Below are positions 1-15,400 of a stretch of 64,000 nt of DNA, piece after piece (position 1 is the stretch's first letter; each line of letters starts with the position of its first letter). The stretch spans positions 13,579,190 to 13,643,189 of the forward strand of contig CM068553.1 of the NCBI GenBank assembly GCA_035048495.1, in the 5' to 3' direction. Made by a program: the position numbers and the translations under genes. The notes below the pieces were generated by a model. That model was given only the letters and a program-made list of their open reading frames with translations. It ran no database searches and was not told the DNA's origin. The DNA is from Euptelea pleiosperma. Its lineage: Eukaryota; Streptophyta; Magnoliopsida; Ranunculales; Eupteleaceae.

Positions 1-446
1 TTTCTTGAATCAATTGATTGTATATGACTCGACTGATTTAAAACTTTTATCTGTAGAAGGGTTCTTTTGAGATAAACTAATGGTCCATGCCAATCTTTCT
101 GAGTTCCTCTAAGGCTTGCAAAACTAATGGTCCATGCCAGTTTTTTAAGTATTTTTTATCTGAGTTCCTAACAACTTCTTTCCCTCATGGCTCATAAGAA
201 AATTAGGAGTTTTGTATGCCTTAGAGCCAAATTTGAGAGGGAGCATCAAGAGAAGATTTACACTTTTTGTTTCATTTCTTATTTTTTCCGTGATTGTCCT
301 TCCCTTGAATTTTATTCTATTCTTTCATTATTTATGCCTTAGGTTACTTCTGTAATTTTTGTGTTGAGTAGACTTTATTTCTCTCAATGTTTTGAGGATT
401 CTGTCAATCATTTCAAGGCTCAAGTGTGCTTTTTTTGGTACCTTAG
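1..446 (+). other. PRMT7 intron sequence upstream of the first visible exon
   Basis: No coding exon is visible here. The preceding PRMT7 exon, which should end just before the LVES motif, is not present, so this is intron and the gene continues off the left edge. A pyrimidine-rich tract and CCTTAG acceptor end it at 446. It holds an imperfect direct repeat of a segment containing AAACTAATGGTCCATGCCA, near 74-96 and 119-141. Confidence 0.6.
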
Positions 447-3400
447 CTGGTTGAAAGCAGATTCCTATGGAAGCTGCACGATTTATACAATAATGAAGCC
501 AAAGCACTGGATGGATTGCATCTCGTTCCAGCTGGACTGGAGAGGATTATACATGTCAAACCACAACAATATGCCATGCATTGTGATGCAATATCAGAAG
601 AGATAAGATTGGTATGGACATGACTTTACTCTTAGAAGTAATGACTTCCTTAGGAAAGACAAGTGATCTAATCCCTACTCAATTTAGTACTCATTCAGCT
701 GTCAGAACCCTTCAAAATTTTTGAATTTGACTTTTGGAAACGGCCAGACAGTCATGGAGAAACTGAGCTACGCATAAATGCAACTAGTGATGGTAGAGTT
801 CATGCTGTAGTTTCATGGTAAAGATATCCATGTAGTAATATTCAATTGACTGTTGTCACAATTTTGTCAGAATTATGACAAAATTATTTTGGTTGCTATT
901 TTAGGTGGGTGCTTCAGCTTGATTATGAAGGGACAATCTTCTATTCCACTGCTCCACGATGGATAAGTTCGCCTTTCAACACTGAGGAGTTGCAAACAAA
1001 ATTTTCTAGTGAGTAGAAGCACATTATGTTTACTGTAGTTGCAGAAGGCATAAAAAGTCTAGGAATCCATTTCTAACTAAGATGTTGCTTCTCTGGCAAG
1101 CTTGGCTTGTTATTCCTATTAAAGGACATTAATGATGAAGTTAAGGTCTATTGTCCTTTATGGACTCTACCCTATATCATACACGTGACCCACCAACCCT
1201 TCAAGATAGACCTTACAATTGATGGGCCACCTCTTCATGGAGCATATTCCGAAAATAGATTGAATGGATACTTTAACCCTCTCGATGATATTGTTTTTAT
1301 GTCCAAATTGATGTATAACCTTCATAAGCTTCTTTGAATGTTTAAGGAAATACCTCTCACAGCCCTTGTTATGCTGTTACAAATTTACAATACCAGCTGT
1401 TGGATTTGGGAATAAAAACATCACAAAAAGGCATGATTCAAAGTCTTGGTCTCGGGGTCTGAATCGTCTGGGGTCGAGAACAAGTTGACTAGGATGAGTA
1501 GAGCATTTTTTTTCAAGTTTTTGTAGCTGTTTCCACCCAAAGCAACGAGACACAGCCGAGTTGTCCAGGACAATCCTAGACAAACCGATCCAGTGTGGTA
1601 CAAACTAGTCAACTCAGGCGATAGATACGAGACACATCTGAGTCATCTCAATCAACCCATGACAAGTTGGATCCATTGTGAATTATGATTACAACTGGAT
1701 CATGACCCGGTCCCTACCGAGACCAAGATGATTTGGGCGAGTCAATTGGGTCTCAGTCGAGACATTATGATGTCATTATTGCCAACCAGCTGGCATTGAG
1801 GTTCTATTGTATATTTGTATTAGCTTATCACTGAGACTCTGATGTCATCATCCTTTCTCTATTGCGTGCTCAATGATAAAAGGAGGTGATTTTTATTCTT
1901 CATTAGGTACTGCAGATTGGTGTGACCATTGGAAACAATGTGTTTGGTTTGTCCCGGGGATAGGAATCTCTGTTTCCAAGGATGAGAATGTTCAATTTCA
2001 AGCTGTTCATAATGATATTAGCATCTCATATAATCTGAAGGATTATAACCTAAGAACGGAGCTTGGGCATTCCGACTTTTACATGAGAGATTGTCAGCTT
2101 ATACTATCGCCAGAAAGAATTGCAATTTATGGAGACATAGAATGGAGATTTGCCATGTTAACAGCCTTAAGAAATGCTGTAAGAACTCTCTCTTGTAATC
2201 TTGATAAGTTAAAGCAGATATATATGATTCTTTATTCCACGTGCCAAGTACATAATATTGAAGTAGTTAGTTTTTGGTAAGTGCGGAAAATGAGCTCCAT
2301 TTCTAATTTGTGGGCAATCATTTACGAATATGTTATGCAATTCGGATGCTTTATAATGTGTTCTATGGTCACGTTAGTATTCTTTTTGTATGCTACATTG
2401 GGATAGGTTGAACTTCTCTCTCTCTCACCATCTTGCTATGAAGAAATGGGTGGTTGATGCTTTCCTCTTATTCTCTACATGTCGAGCATCTTATTGGAAT
2501 AAACTGACACCTACATGTACGTGATCCACCAGTAGAATCTTGTCCAATATGACTGTCCGTATTAATGCTTCAACCTTTGAGGAACTGCCTTAGCCCAAAT
2601 ATCTGCTGTAAGAGAGTTTAACTCAGAAACCCCAACCGTATAACCTCATAAAACGAACATATACAGAAACTCCTTCAGATCCTGTTATATATCTATGTAA
2701 TAATCTATCTGCATGGACATTTGGGCATCTCCCTGTTTGTCATGTCCAACATCTTGTGTCTGTATCTTTTTTTTTTTTTTTGATAAGTGGCTTTATTAAG
2801 ACGCAAATGCCCAAAGAAAGCACAGAAAGGCCTAAGAGGTTGAGACGACTTGCAAAGGACTAATGCAACAGGACAGACAAAAAGCAAAGCATACAAAACA
2901 ACCTAAACAGCTTCTCTAGAACATAAGAGGTCCCAACGAACCACAAAATATTCAAAGAAAAGACCTTTAGATTCTACAAAATCTTTGGACCAAAGGAACA
3001 TCAGTCCCTTAATGTTGAGAATAATGACGGCCACTTCTTTGCACTCTTGTGTTTCAACCCCACTATACTATTCATAGTTGTGGGGCACTGTATACTTACA
3101 GCCTCTACGATAAGCAAGTGAATGGGGCTGGTGCGTGGCCTTGCCATGATGTCCTCCAACTATCCCTCGAGCTAGCTCTGATACCAAATGTCACGGACAA
3201 CTCCTTTGCACTAGGTGTGTCCGTGCGGCACTCACGCGTCCCTTCGGATGGCGAGTCAGCCTAACCAACTGTAAGCATGCAAGCAACTTCCTTGCTATCA
3301 AGAACTCTTAAGACTTCTCTCCTTCCAAAGACCCCAGTAAATCGCAAACAGAAGAATCATCCACAACACTCACCCTCTAGAAGAAAAGGCATAAGTATGC

Positions 3401-6400
3401 CAACCAGAAACAAGGTTCAACAATGAACTTGACACAATATATCCCAAAGTCCACTAAAACGAAGACCAAACAGCTCTCGCGACATCACAATGCAATAGGA
3501 GATGGTTACAGATTCCCTACTGTGCTTGCCCATCGAACAAAAATCCACAATAATAACCCTTCTAGAAATCAAATGATCTACCGTCAAATTCTTCTCCAGA
3601 AAAGCAGTCCACATAAAAATGCTACCTTGAAGGAATTTTGGATCTTGTGTTTGTATCTAACATCAACAAAAGTCTATCACAATGTAATTTCAGTTGTGCA
3701 GTGATATATATGGGTTGGGATCTTCTGCCATGGATTTTGACATGGCTATGTTGGGCCCACATGGAGATAAGTCAATGTTTAATTTTTGGTGAGGATGATC
3801 CCCACACAAAAAAGCCCATTCCGTCATTTCTAGCCTTATGAAAAGAGGATTACAAGTGAAATTCTGGACCATCCATTTCATCATTAACTTTAATTCCGCA
3901 TTTGGTAGTGTTTGAAATTTCAGAGTGGACTGACCTTATGTGAGGATGATCTAAATGATGAGGAGATCATTCTCACAAGCTCTTGACTCATCTCTAAGTG
4001 GGCCCCACAGAGCTGTGTCAGAATATCCCGACCCTATATATTTACCCGTGGTGAACAATATGCTTTTTGGGTCTTTCTGTGGACATTGCTTAAAAAATTT
4101 TCTGTTTTGTGCTAAAATGCATTGTTTATTGTTTTCCTTGTAGTTGCGGGGAAGAATTTGTTCTTTGTGTGTTGTTGCAGATGATAGCGTGTTCTTGACA
4201 ATTCTTATTGCACATCTTTCAAAAACTTCACATATAATCTCAATATTTCCGGGGATAAAAGAGAAAGGCGCCAAATATTTGCAAGCTGTTGCTGATGCAA
4301 ATGGTTTCTCACTGGATCGTGTGAAGGTTCTCGGGAAAAGGGAAACATGCTTGACCATGGATGATACTAATCAAGAAAAGGTAATGTCCTAGATTTTTAT
4401 GTGGTATATTAATTCAGGTAATGCTTTTAATTAAATCTCCGCCATTAAGTCTTATCAAATCTATGAGATTCTCTCTTTAGCTCGGAAGAGGTTCAATTGT
4501 ATGCTATATAATTTAGGCACTGATACAGAGTTTCAAATTGACCACAAAAAAACATGATACACTGACATGTCCGTACAATTTAATCCATGTATTGTGAGAT
4601 TTACGTATTAAACTATTTTGTGGGGTTCCTCACATCCTAATAGAGCTTAGGGGGAACTCTCCGACTCATCTAAAAGCCTCACGTAGCATGCGAGAGAAAG
4701 AAGCCAAAATCTGGGTTTTAAAACAAAAATGGATTGCCTTAACCTCCAGGGGCACCCATGTAGATAATGGAACCGGTGTTGTTTTCCTAAGCATCAAAAG
4801 AAAGAGAAAATGAAGAGGAGGGTGTCTACTCTAGGCTTCTCAACCGTTTGATACGGTCACACCGAACCATGTCTCACACTTGGGGGGATTCCCATATCCT
4901 AATGAAAATGGAAGAACCTAAAGAGATAACTAGAAAACCAAAAAAAAAAAAAGAGAAGGAAAGAGGCTAACTACAGAATTAAACTAGGAAGCATATAAAG
5001 AAAGGAAAAGAGACAAGAGGGGAGAAAGAGAAGGGAGGGTGGAGTAGCCAAGCCACCCGTATATAGTTTAACATTGTTACTTTTCCTTCTTTGCTTTAAG
5101 TATTTATTTTGGTAGAGCTCTTCTTCTTCCTTCTTTGCTTCAAGTATTTATTTTGGTGGAGCTTGGGTTTTTTATTTTGGGGATTTTAAGTGGAAAATTT
5201 GGTAGGTTTTTCAGAGGTTTTAGGAAGGCTTGAAGGTCTCCTCTAAGGGGCTTTTATAGGAGTTGGGTAAGGGCTTGGGGCAGGTTAGGAAAGAAAATGT
5301 AGGGCAGTTTAGTCTTTTTAGGATGGTATTCAAGGAAATGCCTAAGGTTTAGATGGACATGGATTGGAATTTCCCAAATACAACTGGTGGGAATTTGGAA
5401 TGGTAAAAATGGCTACGAGCATTTTGTTAATTTGGTAGGGAAAAAGGAATTAGGTAGGGATATATTATTTAAAGGCTATGAAGGGATACACCATTTAGTG
5501 TGAATAAATAAGAAAATAGAGATGAAAATCAAAGGAAGTTGAGAAAATTTTGGATGAACAGTGTGAAAAATGAACTGGTCTTGATGAATAGTACACCTTA
5601 GCAATCCATCAAATAATCAATAACCATCCGATACAGCATGGCACTAAACATCTAAGAGTTTGGTAAACTTTATCCAACTTGAACAAAATCCTTTTTAAAA
5701 TGAATTGGTCGATCGATTTATCTTCAAAACTATAACTGAGATATTTTGAGCGCACGGTGGGAGGAGATATCCCTTTGTTAGAAATTGTTGTAGAGAACCC
5801 TAAGAAAGAATAGGAAAAATACTTCTATTGATCAAGAGAAGATTGTTACATCTCAACTGAGGAGCCCTCCCTATAAAGGCAATTGAAGTTACAACCCAAT
5901 GGCTAGGATTGATCCACATGTGCATCCAATGGTAGGAACCTTATGGACTCTATAGAACTCTCCAAACATCTCCAAGGTACTAAATTTTGACATTGCCCTA
6001 AACTTCTATAAGTTGAAATTTGTAATTAGTTCGACGTGGAGAAGTTTTTGTAAAAATTCACTAACTTAGAGATGTTTGGAGATCTTATGCATTCACGCTT
6101 TTGTAATAACTAATGTAACTTAAATGTACGAAAAACATGAAGTTATAGAGAAATATGGTTTTTACTGAAGAACAACTTCAAGATAAGCAACCTGAGGAGT
6201 GTTTGATCTTGATCTCAACCCTTACAAGTTGTTTTTGACTCGGAAAGCCTTGTTGGAGTGGTCGTTTTTCACTTAAGAACTTTCCAAAAGCAAGGAAATG
6301 TGAAAAAATGGGTATAGAGTTGAATGAGTAAATGTCGGCTTCGATATGCTTGGTCCTCATGTAGGACCGCAGTTGATGCAATTTGAATGGCTGCCTGGTT

Positions 6401-9400
6401 ATAACAATATAGCGTCATAGGAGTCATAACAAAATCCGATCTCAACTAGGAAAGTCAACCACATGAGCTTGCAACATCCATGAGCAATAACTCGATATTC
6501 GGCTTGGGCATTCGATCAAGAAACAACTGGTTGCTTCTTACACTTCCAAGTGATTAGGTTGCCACCTAAGGACATGCAAAACCCAGAAGTGGAGCATCTG
6601 TCAGTGGCATTTCTAGCCCAGCCAGCATCTGCGTATCCCATTACGTCTAGGTGGCCATGTCTTGCATAAAGGAACCCACAATTGTGACCCGACTTAAGAT
6701 ACCGTAGGATGAGTTGAACAACCTCAAGAGTGCATGAACTGGCTTACATCACTCACTACATGAGTTATGTCAGAGCGTGTGATGGTAAGGTAAATCAACT
6801 TCTTCACAAGTCACTGACACATCCCTAGATTAGTGAGCGGATCACCTTTTTCAGCATGACAAGGGTGATTTTGTTCCATAGGAGATGAGGTAGTGTGAGA
6901 TCCCAAGTTCCTCGTCTCATTGAGAAGATCAAGAGCGTATTTTCTTTGGGATATGAAGATGCTTTAGAGGAGCGAGCAACTTCAATTCCTAAAAAATAAC
7001 GAAGTGGTCCAAGATTCTTGATCTCAAAGACCTGACTCATGATCTTCTTCACATGACTAATGGAGGCATCATCTCCAATAATGATGATGTCATCTACATA
7101 CACAAGTAGGATTGTATGACCCTCTTATCGCGAATGAACAAATACAATATGATCAGCATGACAACATCTAAAATCAATATCAAGTATCGTATTGCTGAAT
7201 CGCTCAAACCAAACACGGGGTGATTGCTTAAGTCCATAGATAACCTTCTTCAGCTTAGACACCTGACCATTCTCCCCTTTAAGTTGATTTTTTTTTTATA
7301 AGGTGAAGATATATTAACCTTTAAGTTGAATACTAGGAGGAAGATCCATATAGACCTCTGGGAGGTCAACGTGAAGAAAAGACGTTCTTCACATCGAGTT
7401 GACAGAGAGGCCACCCTGATTGGCCGCAATGGATATGGGAACCCTAATTGAGTTAAATTTGGCAACTGGAGCAAAGGTAGCCATATAATTAACCCCATAA
7501 GCCTGTGTGAAGCCTTTTATAACAAGGCACGCCTTATAGTGCTTAATAGACCTATCTGCACGATGCTTAACAGTGTAAACCCACTTGCAACCAATGGGTT
7601 CTTTTCAGGAGGTAAGGAGACAATATCCCACGAGTCATTTTTTTTTAGGGCATCAAATTCCTGACCAAGAGATGCTTTCCATTCAGGTTGCGATGCCTAA
7701 AACTGGAGCAATGAATGGTAACAGAAGAGAGAGCACTCACATATGTTTAATAAGAAGGAGAAACAACCTGATAGGGTACAAAACGAGAAATATCATGAGA
7801 AGTATGTCTTTCTTACCCTTGTGGAGAGCAATAAGTAAGTCAGAATCAAGAATAGGAACTGTAGAAAGACTAGGAGAAATAATACCTGAGTCAGAAGGAG
7901 GTCTTGAACACGGAGATGTGATATTGTGAGGCGTATCCCATGGTCGATGGGTGTAAATGGTCAACTCCTTTTCTTGTTGCATAGAGATAAGAGAATTTGG
8001 ATAAATAGAAGTAGACAGGGGCAATATCCATAAGGGAATAATTACATGAAAAATATGGTGTCCTAGAAAATGTAATATCCATGGAGACATAAAAGTGCCT
8101 ATGGATAGGATCAAAACATTGATAGTTTTTTTTTTTTTTTGTAGTACCCAACAAAGACATACTTTATGGAGTGATCATCCAACTTACGTATCGTGGGACT
8201 CATGTTCTAGACAACATGTGTAGCCAAACACATTTAGAGGAATAAATAAGGAGATATGTCCAATGGCGGAATCAAGGGGTCTAGTGGGGGCAACTAACCT
8301 CCCTCAACTTTGAATGTTTTGCTCATCCTAGGTGGACCACATAGTATGAGCCATGTGCGACACTCAACTTGACCACCCTCAACTTTAATGTTTGCCCATC
8401 CTTAGGTGGTCTACAGTATGTGCCATGTGCAACACCAACACTTTTAGAGACCTCTTACCGTAAGTCAGATGTACCTTAAAACTGTCATTTACTGTTTTTC
8501 AAAGTTTTATTTCTAACTTAAAAACATCCGATGGTGCAAATAAACGTTTGCATACTTAAGTAGACGGATTTTATTCCATCAAATCAGCCAAATGATGAGA
8601 AAAGAAATTAACTGCTATTGGTGTTTGACTTATCCTTTTTAGAAATAGAAAGAAAAAAGTTTGTCTAAAGCTACACCTATTTCTTAGGTCCACTTTTTAC
8701 ATTAGGTGGTGGCAATGGCGGAGCCAGGGGTGACCACCCTCAACTTTGAATGTTTGGCCCATCCCCGAGATGGCAGTCAAGGTTCTAAACTTCAACTTTG
8801 CTTTAAACTTCAGTCAGTTAAAATTCGGAATTATTTCAGAGAAATTCAATTCGATTTAGGGAATTCCTGTAAAAATTCGCTAACTTCTAGAAATTTGGAG
8901 AATTTTTGTAAAAATAAGTATAACGATATTAATCTTGCTTAGGTTGCTCTAAATGGTTGCTTTTATGATATAATGAGTATAAATGTTTTTATCATGCTTG
9001 TTTTATCATATCCTTAAAAATCAGTGTATTTTACCAGCGTTTTGGCAAAAATTCTTCAAACTTCCCTAAGTTTATTGTTTACTTCGAATTAAACGAATTA
9101 ATTCGGCGAATTTTTTTACTAAAAAAGGCTAAACTTCGAGAAATTAGCCGAATTTTTACTGTTCACTTCGAAACAATTCAATGGATTTTTGTAACTTTTT
9201 AAATATATGTACACTTTAATTTGGTCATTCAAAATTCGAAAATAATTGGGCTAATTTTGCTGAATTTTGTCGAATTTTAAAACGATGGTGGCAGTGGAGG
9301 AGCTAGGATTTTGTTCAAAGGTGGGCAAGGCGGCAAGTGACAATCAACATTGCCAATAATTACTGATGACATTGTTAATTGACGAAATTTCCCCTACATA

Positions 9401-12400
9401 AAAAGGGGGCAATAAAAGCCCATCAATTTTTTTAATTATTCTCCAGGGCTCAAGAGCCAGTTATTTGAGTAAATCTTTGTTGATGAATGTCGGTCATCAA
9501 CATTGATGATGAACCATAGTATGAGCCACGTGTCACACTCTTAGAGGCCACTGATCATATGGATGTTCGGCCCATCCCTAGGTGGATCTACAGACCAAAA
9601 ATCAGCTTGATTAGTGATTTCTAACCGTTGGATTGGACTCTTTTTTCATGGGAATATCTTTAACCGCTTGATTTGAGCATTATTTGGGTTACTCAGATCT
9701 AAAGGTTAGAAATCACTAATGAGGCTGATTATGCACATCTCTCATTAGGATTAGAAGTGTATGTTTTAAAGTTTCGGTATTGAACAATAAGATTTGCAGA
9801 AATATTGTAGGTAAACTTTACTCGCCAGGTCATAGGTCAACAAATTGGCTAAAAAACCCTTCTATCAGCCCTGCAACCTTGCTCTGATACCAAGTTGAAT
9901 TATAGAATTAGGGTTCGGATTAGGGTTTCACAGTATACGAGAAAGAGAGAAAGAAAAGAAAGGAAGGGGAAGAGAGGATGTCATTGTGTGTTCTTCACAA
10001 TGACCCCATAAATCTTATTTATAAAAAAGGGTTACATAAAAAAGGACAAGTATACCTCTCATAAGAGGTATTTACAGAACTACCCCTATACAAGATGAAT
10101 ACGTATTTCTATGTATCTGATAATGTGTACGGTCGTGTCGGGCTTCTTAAGGCGCCATGTCAGACACCTCGTATCTATGCCAGACACCGACTTACTTGTC
10201 CGTGTTAGCTGATGGTGTGTTCTCGCGCACGTGTTGTGTTGTCTCGATGACACGTTGGTATACATAGTTGTTTCGCCCTTTCCCAACAGGTCGATTTGTT
10301 GGGTAAAGAGGGCGAAACAACGTTCTACAGAGGGTGTGATGCTTGGAGGTCCCTTGTTCAAACCTTCCTACGAGGTCGATCTTTTGGGGTAAATAGTTGT
10401 TTAACATGGTATCAGAGCGTTAAGGCCTGGGAGGTTGTGGGTTCAAGCCTCTAGCGGAGTGTATTCTCGTTAAGGGGGCGTGTCGTGTTGGCTCGACGAC
10501 CCATTGGTATACATTGTTGTTTCGCCTTTCCCCAACAAGTTGATTTTTTGGGTAAAGAGGGCGAAACAATGTTCCCCAAAGAGTGTGATGCCTGGGAGGA
10601 CCCATGTTCAAACCTTCCTACAAGGTTGATCTTTTGGGTTAAATGATTTTTTAATAGTCTGTGTCATTCTATGATGCCCGGATACGGATACGGACACGGA
10701 TACGGATACAAGTATCCTATTTTGTAGTTCAAAATTTTTATTTTTTCTAAGTTTTTCAACTTTTTATGAAGGATACGTGTCGGTGGAGTGTCCGGTGTCC
10801 GTATCCGTGTCGACACGACACAACACTGGTACGAGGCACTAGTACAAGTATCGGGTATCATAGGTGTCATTTAGGTTTTGGGTTATTTCGAAGGGTATAC
10901 TAGGGGCATCCTGAAGGGTGTTCAAGCCATCAAGGTTAGGTATGGGGCTTGGCTAGTTTTTTTCAACTTCCGAGGATTGATAGGATCTACCTTGATATTG
11001 AAGAAAAAGATCTGGAGATCCTAACGAAGTGAGATGTTTACAAAAGTGTCATACACACAAAGTTTCAGAAAATGGAGCATCTTTGTTACATAGATTATAT
11101 GTAGGGCTGCAACTCGGGCGGGTTGGGTCGGGTTGGGGGTCAACCCGAGCTTCAAGACACTAAGCCGGAGCCCGAGCCCAACCCGAGGTCGGGCCTGAGA
11201 AGTCCAGCCCAAGCCCAGCCGAATCGGGCTCAGTCGGGTTGAGACTTTCTAAGTAGAAAAATAAGCAACTCAAAGCTTATCAACCATTAAAATTCAAACC
11301 AGCTCTCAAATAGCAATTGTGCTCCTATTCTAATGGCCAAATAGTGATTTTTCGGGCTTAAAAAGAATCAAGAGGGATTGAATAGCTTCATCCCTCTCAG
11401 CAAATAGCTATTGAAGAAAGCCATTTGAGAACTTGAGTAGATGTCTTGATTTTTTTGAATAGCTTTATCCCTCTAAAAAAATCCCCTATTTGAGAGTTGC
11501 AAGTCCACCTCCCGATAGATTTATCTCTCTTGATTTGATCGATCAATCAATCTCGAGAGAGAGATGAAGAAGAAGAAAGAAATAAATGAGGGCAAACCAG
11601 TAATCTCTAGAGAAAATCTTCAGATAACTAGCGGTGATACTCTTCAAGATCTCTGGATTCTTCTCCTTCTGTCAAGGCTTCAAGAACTCGTTCTAAGACA
11701 ATAATGCAACATGTGATTCTAAGTACGCCTTTCTGCTTGTACCCATGCTTTTGAGCTGATTTCTTGAGAAATTGGATGAAGATCGGGCGGTTAAAGAACT
11801 CGGCACTGACGGTGAATATCCATCTCATCGCCTACATGAACAGGGAACCTAACCCTAAATGAGAGAAAGGGGGAGAGAGTGCAAAGAAGAGGTTTATATA
11901 TATACACAAAAGGTTTTATATCATATATCTTATACATATAACTATATATATATATATACATGATCGGGCTCGGGTTGGGTTGGGCTTTCCAAGGGCTCAA
12001 CCCGAGCCCAACCCGATTTTGATAGGGCTCTAAAAATCAAGCCCGAGCCCGAGCCCGAGCCCGTCGGTATCGGGTCGAACCCGCCCAAGTTGCAGCCCTA
12101 ATTATATGTTATATCTGTGGTATTTTGGTTCAACAAAAATAGATATCTGATCCTGAATTATTGTCTTGTTTAAGTACCTATAAATTAACAATTGAGACCT
12201 ATAGGCTTATCCATGCAAAGTTATTTGAATCTGTTTCACATCTTGATTAAATCTTTAGTCATTTCCTATTTTAAGCTTGAATATTTTGGAAAAATACATT
12301 GATAGGACCGAATGGCAGATCAGGGTTATTGTTGTTAACCCCAAATAGTTGGGAGAAGGCAATGATGATGATAAAAATATTGATAAACATATTTTATCGA

Positions 12401-15400
12401 TAAGAAAAGTTGACTTCCTGGTGCACTTCATAGAAAATGCCAACATGCATGACGCTATTTCCTCTCTTTTTTGCTTGAATAATTTAGAAAAAATAATTTT
12501 GATAGACATACTTTATGGATAAGGAAATTTGATTGCCAAGTACACCATAGTAAATGACAGCATGCATGAGTAACTGTGAATCTGCGGTGAACAACTTACT
12601 ATTGCATTGACTAATTGGATGATATGATTTCATGTTTTATTCGTAGGTTGACTTGTTAGTTGGAGAGCCGTTCTATTATGGACATGAGGGGATGCTTCCA
12701 TGGCAAAATCTGCGGTTTTGGTAAGTAGTATACATATTACTCTTTGCAGTATTTGTGTTTTTTGAGCGATGATTGTTATGCTAAGTTGGCAGGTCTATGC
12801 ATACTTTTTCCTCAGATTAGAGAATGATTGCCCTTATATATGAGTCCATTGCAGTCTCATTGATTATATGGATGTACTTCCATTGATGATTATATAACTT
12901 TTTTCTGAAATTATTGTTTCTGCACAACATCAACGAACCTGCTTGCATTGTTGAATAGGAACATGCATGGAAAGAATTAGATTCTGACTACTGAAAAATC
13001 CAGGTCTATGTATACACATGACCTAAAGGGGGGTGCATAGGTCCAATTTTAATTTAACAATAAATAAACCTATTCTAGAGGTTATTAATCTTGGTAAATC
13101 TATCGTATTCAATACTAAAGCGGAAACAAATCAAATCGACCAACTTTAGTCTGAATATATTAGGGATATCTTATTCTTAAGGTTGTTTGATCAATTATCA
13201 GAAACACACAATTACACAAAATTAACACACGATATTTTACGAGGAAAACACTTACGGGAAAAACCTCGGGACCACATCCAGTCGTGAAAGTACCCTAAAA
13301 GAAATTTGAGCACAAACGTTAGTATGCAGGATGTTACCCACTGAATGACAACTCGATAACCCAAGTCTCCAACCATTGCTTGACCACGCCGTTTGTAATT
13401 GCACACCTAGAATCCACGAGCACTCTATCTTTACACGATCACCTCAAAATCCCCAATCCTCTGAATCCCCACTCAAATCCACGAGCAACTCTCCAATCCA
13501 CGAGCAACTCTCCAATCCACGAGTACCATACTACAAGTGCACTAAAAGGTATGAAGGGTTAGGTTCACAAAACGTGTTCAACACTTCACATAAGAAGAAG
13601 ATTCAACCATGAAGGATTAAACACTACTCAAACTCAAAATCACAAAGTTATTAGCCTTGAACAAACAAGGATTTTGAGTTCACAAGGAGAAACCTCACAA
13701 AGGAAGTAAAACTACTTAGGTTCTTTAGGATTTTCTCAATGACGTGTGAATTATGAGTCTTAGGTTCTTCCCACGACAAATATGACTTTTAAAGGCCTTT
13801 ATAGTTGTAGGAAGCCCTACAAGTAGAAAGGAAACAATCCACACATGCGAGAATCCTATCCGAGCAAGTTTCCTTTTTCTGCTCACATCTTGGTTTGAAC
13901 CAACTGAAGTTCGTTCAAACCAACTTTGCTTTGGTTCAAATCAACTTCCTACAAATTGGAAAACATAACTTTTTCTTTTCTGGTTCGAACCAAATTATGG
14001 TTGTTATAAAAAAAATATAATATTTGAAGCCAATTTTCCCAGAAATGTTCTAAGTCAAAGTCAAGGTTCTGGTCAACTACCTATGGTCAATATGGGTCAA
14101 CTAGGTCACTTACCAACCTAGGTATGAGGTGGTGTGAGGTCTTCTGGCACGCATTTGATCATCGAATAGGGGAGCTTCATGCTTTGTCCTTTCTTTAGAC
14201 TTCATGACCGACACATGAATAAGGTCAACCCTAATAGAGAGTTGACTAAGTTGGTTTGACACGAAATTCGCCAACAAATATAGACCTTACAATCTCTCCC
14301 TTCGGTAATTTCGTGACAAAACCACACAACAAAAATGGAAAAACTCGTTTCAAGACTTCTCTCGTAACACTCTCCCCTATTTACTAGACATGACTCAACA
14401 GGTCTCTAACCTCTCTGGGGTGCTTGAAACCTGCTTACTTGCACATAATTTCAAATGCACGCATAAAGGAAAAACAACAAAAATTGATAGTCATAGTGCA
14501 TTGTAAAGTGTAATCCAATGGTGCAGTGTAAAGGTAATGAGTGTATCCAATTAATCCACACACACACAAATAGTGCTTCTCCCCCTTTTTGTCACAAGTT
14601 GACAAAGGGAAGGAGCAGACAAACAAACCATAGCATGGGGAAATAAAAACACTCAAATGTAGAAGATAAACAAATCCACACATATATCACCAAACAGTCT
14701 ATTACATCAACCAAAAGCGGAGTTCTAACTGAGCACATGGAGACATGAACTACAAGAAAATCACTCTGACTCACCAAATACTCCAAAATAACAAAACAAA
14801 ACGAAATAAAAAACACTAAGTGGCAGGCGCATCATCATCCGTGTCCTTGCTGTCAATACGATGTACCGACTCCTCTTGAGAATTTGAGCGCCGAACAAGA
14901 GGCATCAGCTGGTCAACATCACAATGAATGATCTGAAACTCTCCTTGGAGAGCACCAAGCTCGTGCAAAATAGTGCCATGTTGCCGTAGGATCTGAGACA
15001 ACTAGTCATATATCAGATCCAAGGTGCTAGGAGTAGCTGAGGTGGATGGAACAGTATTGCTCGTTGTAGGAGGAAAGGAGCTAGAGCAGTGGACTGGGAG
15101 ATCCAACACAAGTGGCAGGAAAACAACCTGGACCTCGAAGGTGGGCTTCACTTTTGTTCAGAGTGGATAGATTGATAGCCCCCTTTGGATACTCATGAGG
15201 CTTTGCAGGATGAATCTGAACTCCAGCTATCGACATCAGCCAGGTGACTAAAAGATTGAAGGGAAGAGCGAAACACTCTTAAGTAGAATCAGTCTCATGA
15301 GTGATGACCTCGTAGATCCACCGAGGGAGGTTAATGAGCACACCCCTACCTATCAGGTACATGAGCATGGCCTGCTCAACACCAACCTCATTCGTGTGAC

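Noticed and set aside
1873..2280. 135-codon open frame as a separate gene
   Set aside because: Its core (1907-2178) is a PRMT7 exon; the ends of the frame are intron read-through.
6395..8240. Active copia retrotransposon
   Set aside because: The YVDD box is intact but frames are broken, gag is not seen and no LTR pair fits.
10407..10418. tRNA-Met gene suggested by TGGTATCAGAGC motifs here and at 3172, 9878 and 19980
   Set aside because: Only the 12-nt complement of the tRNA 3' end is present; these are LTR-element primer-binding sites, with no cloverleaf around them.
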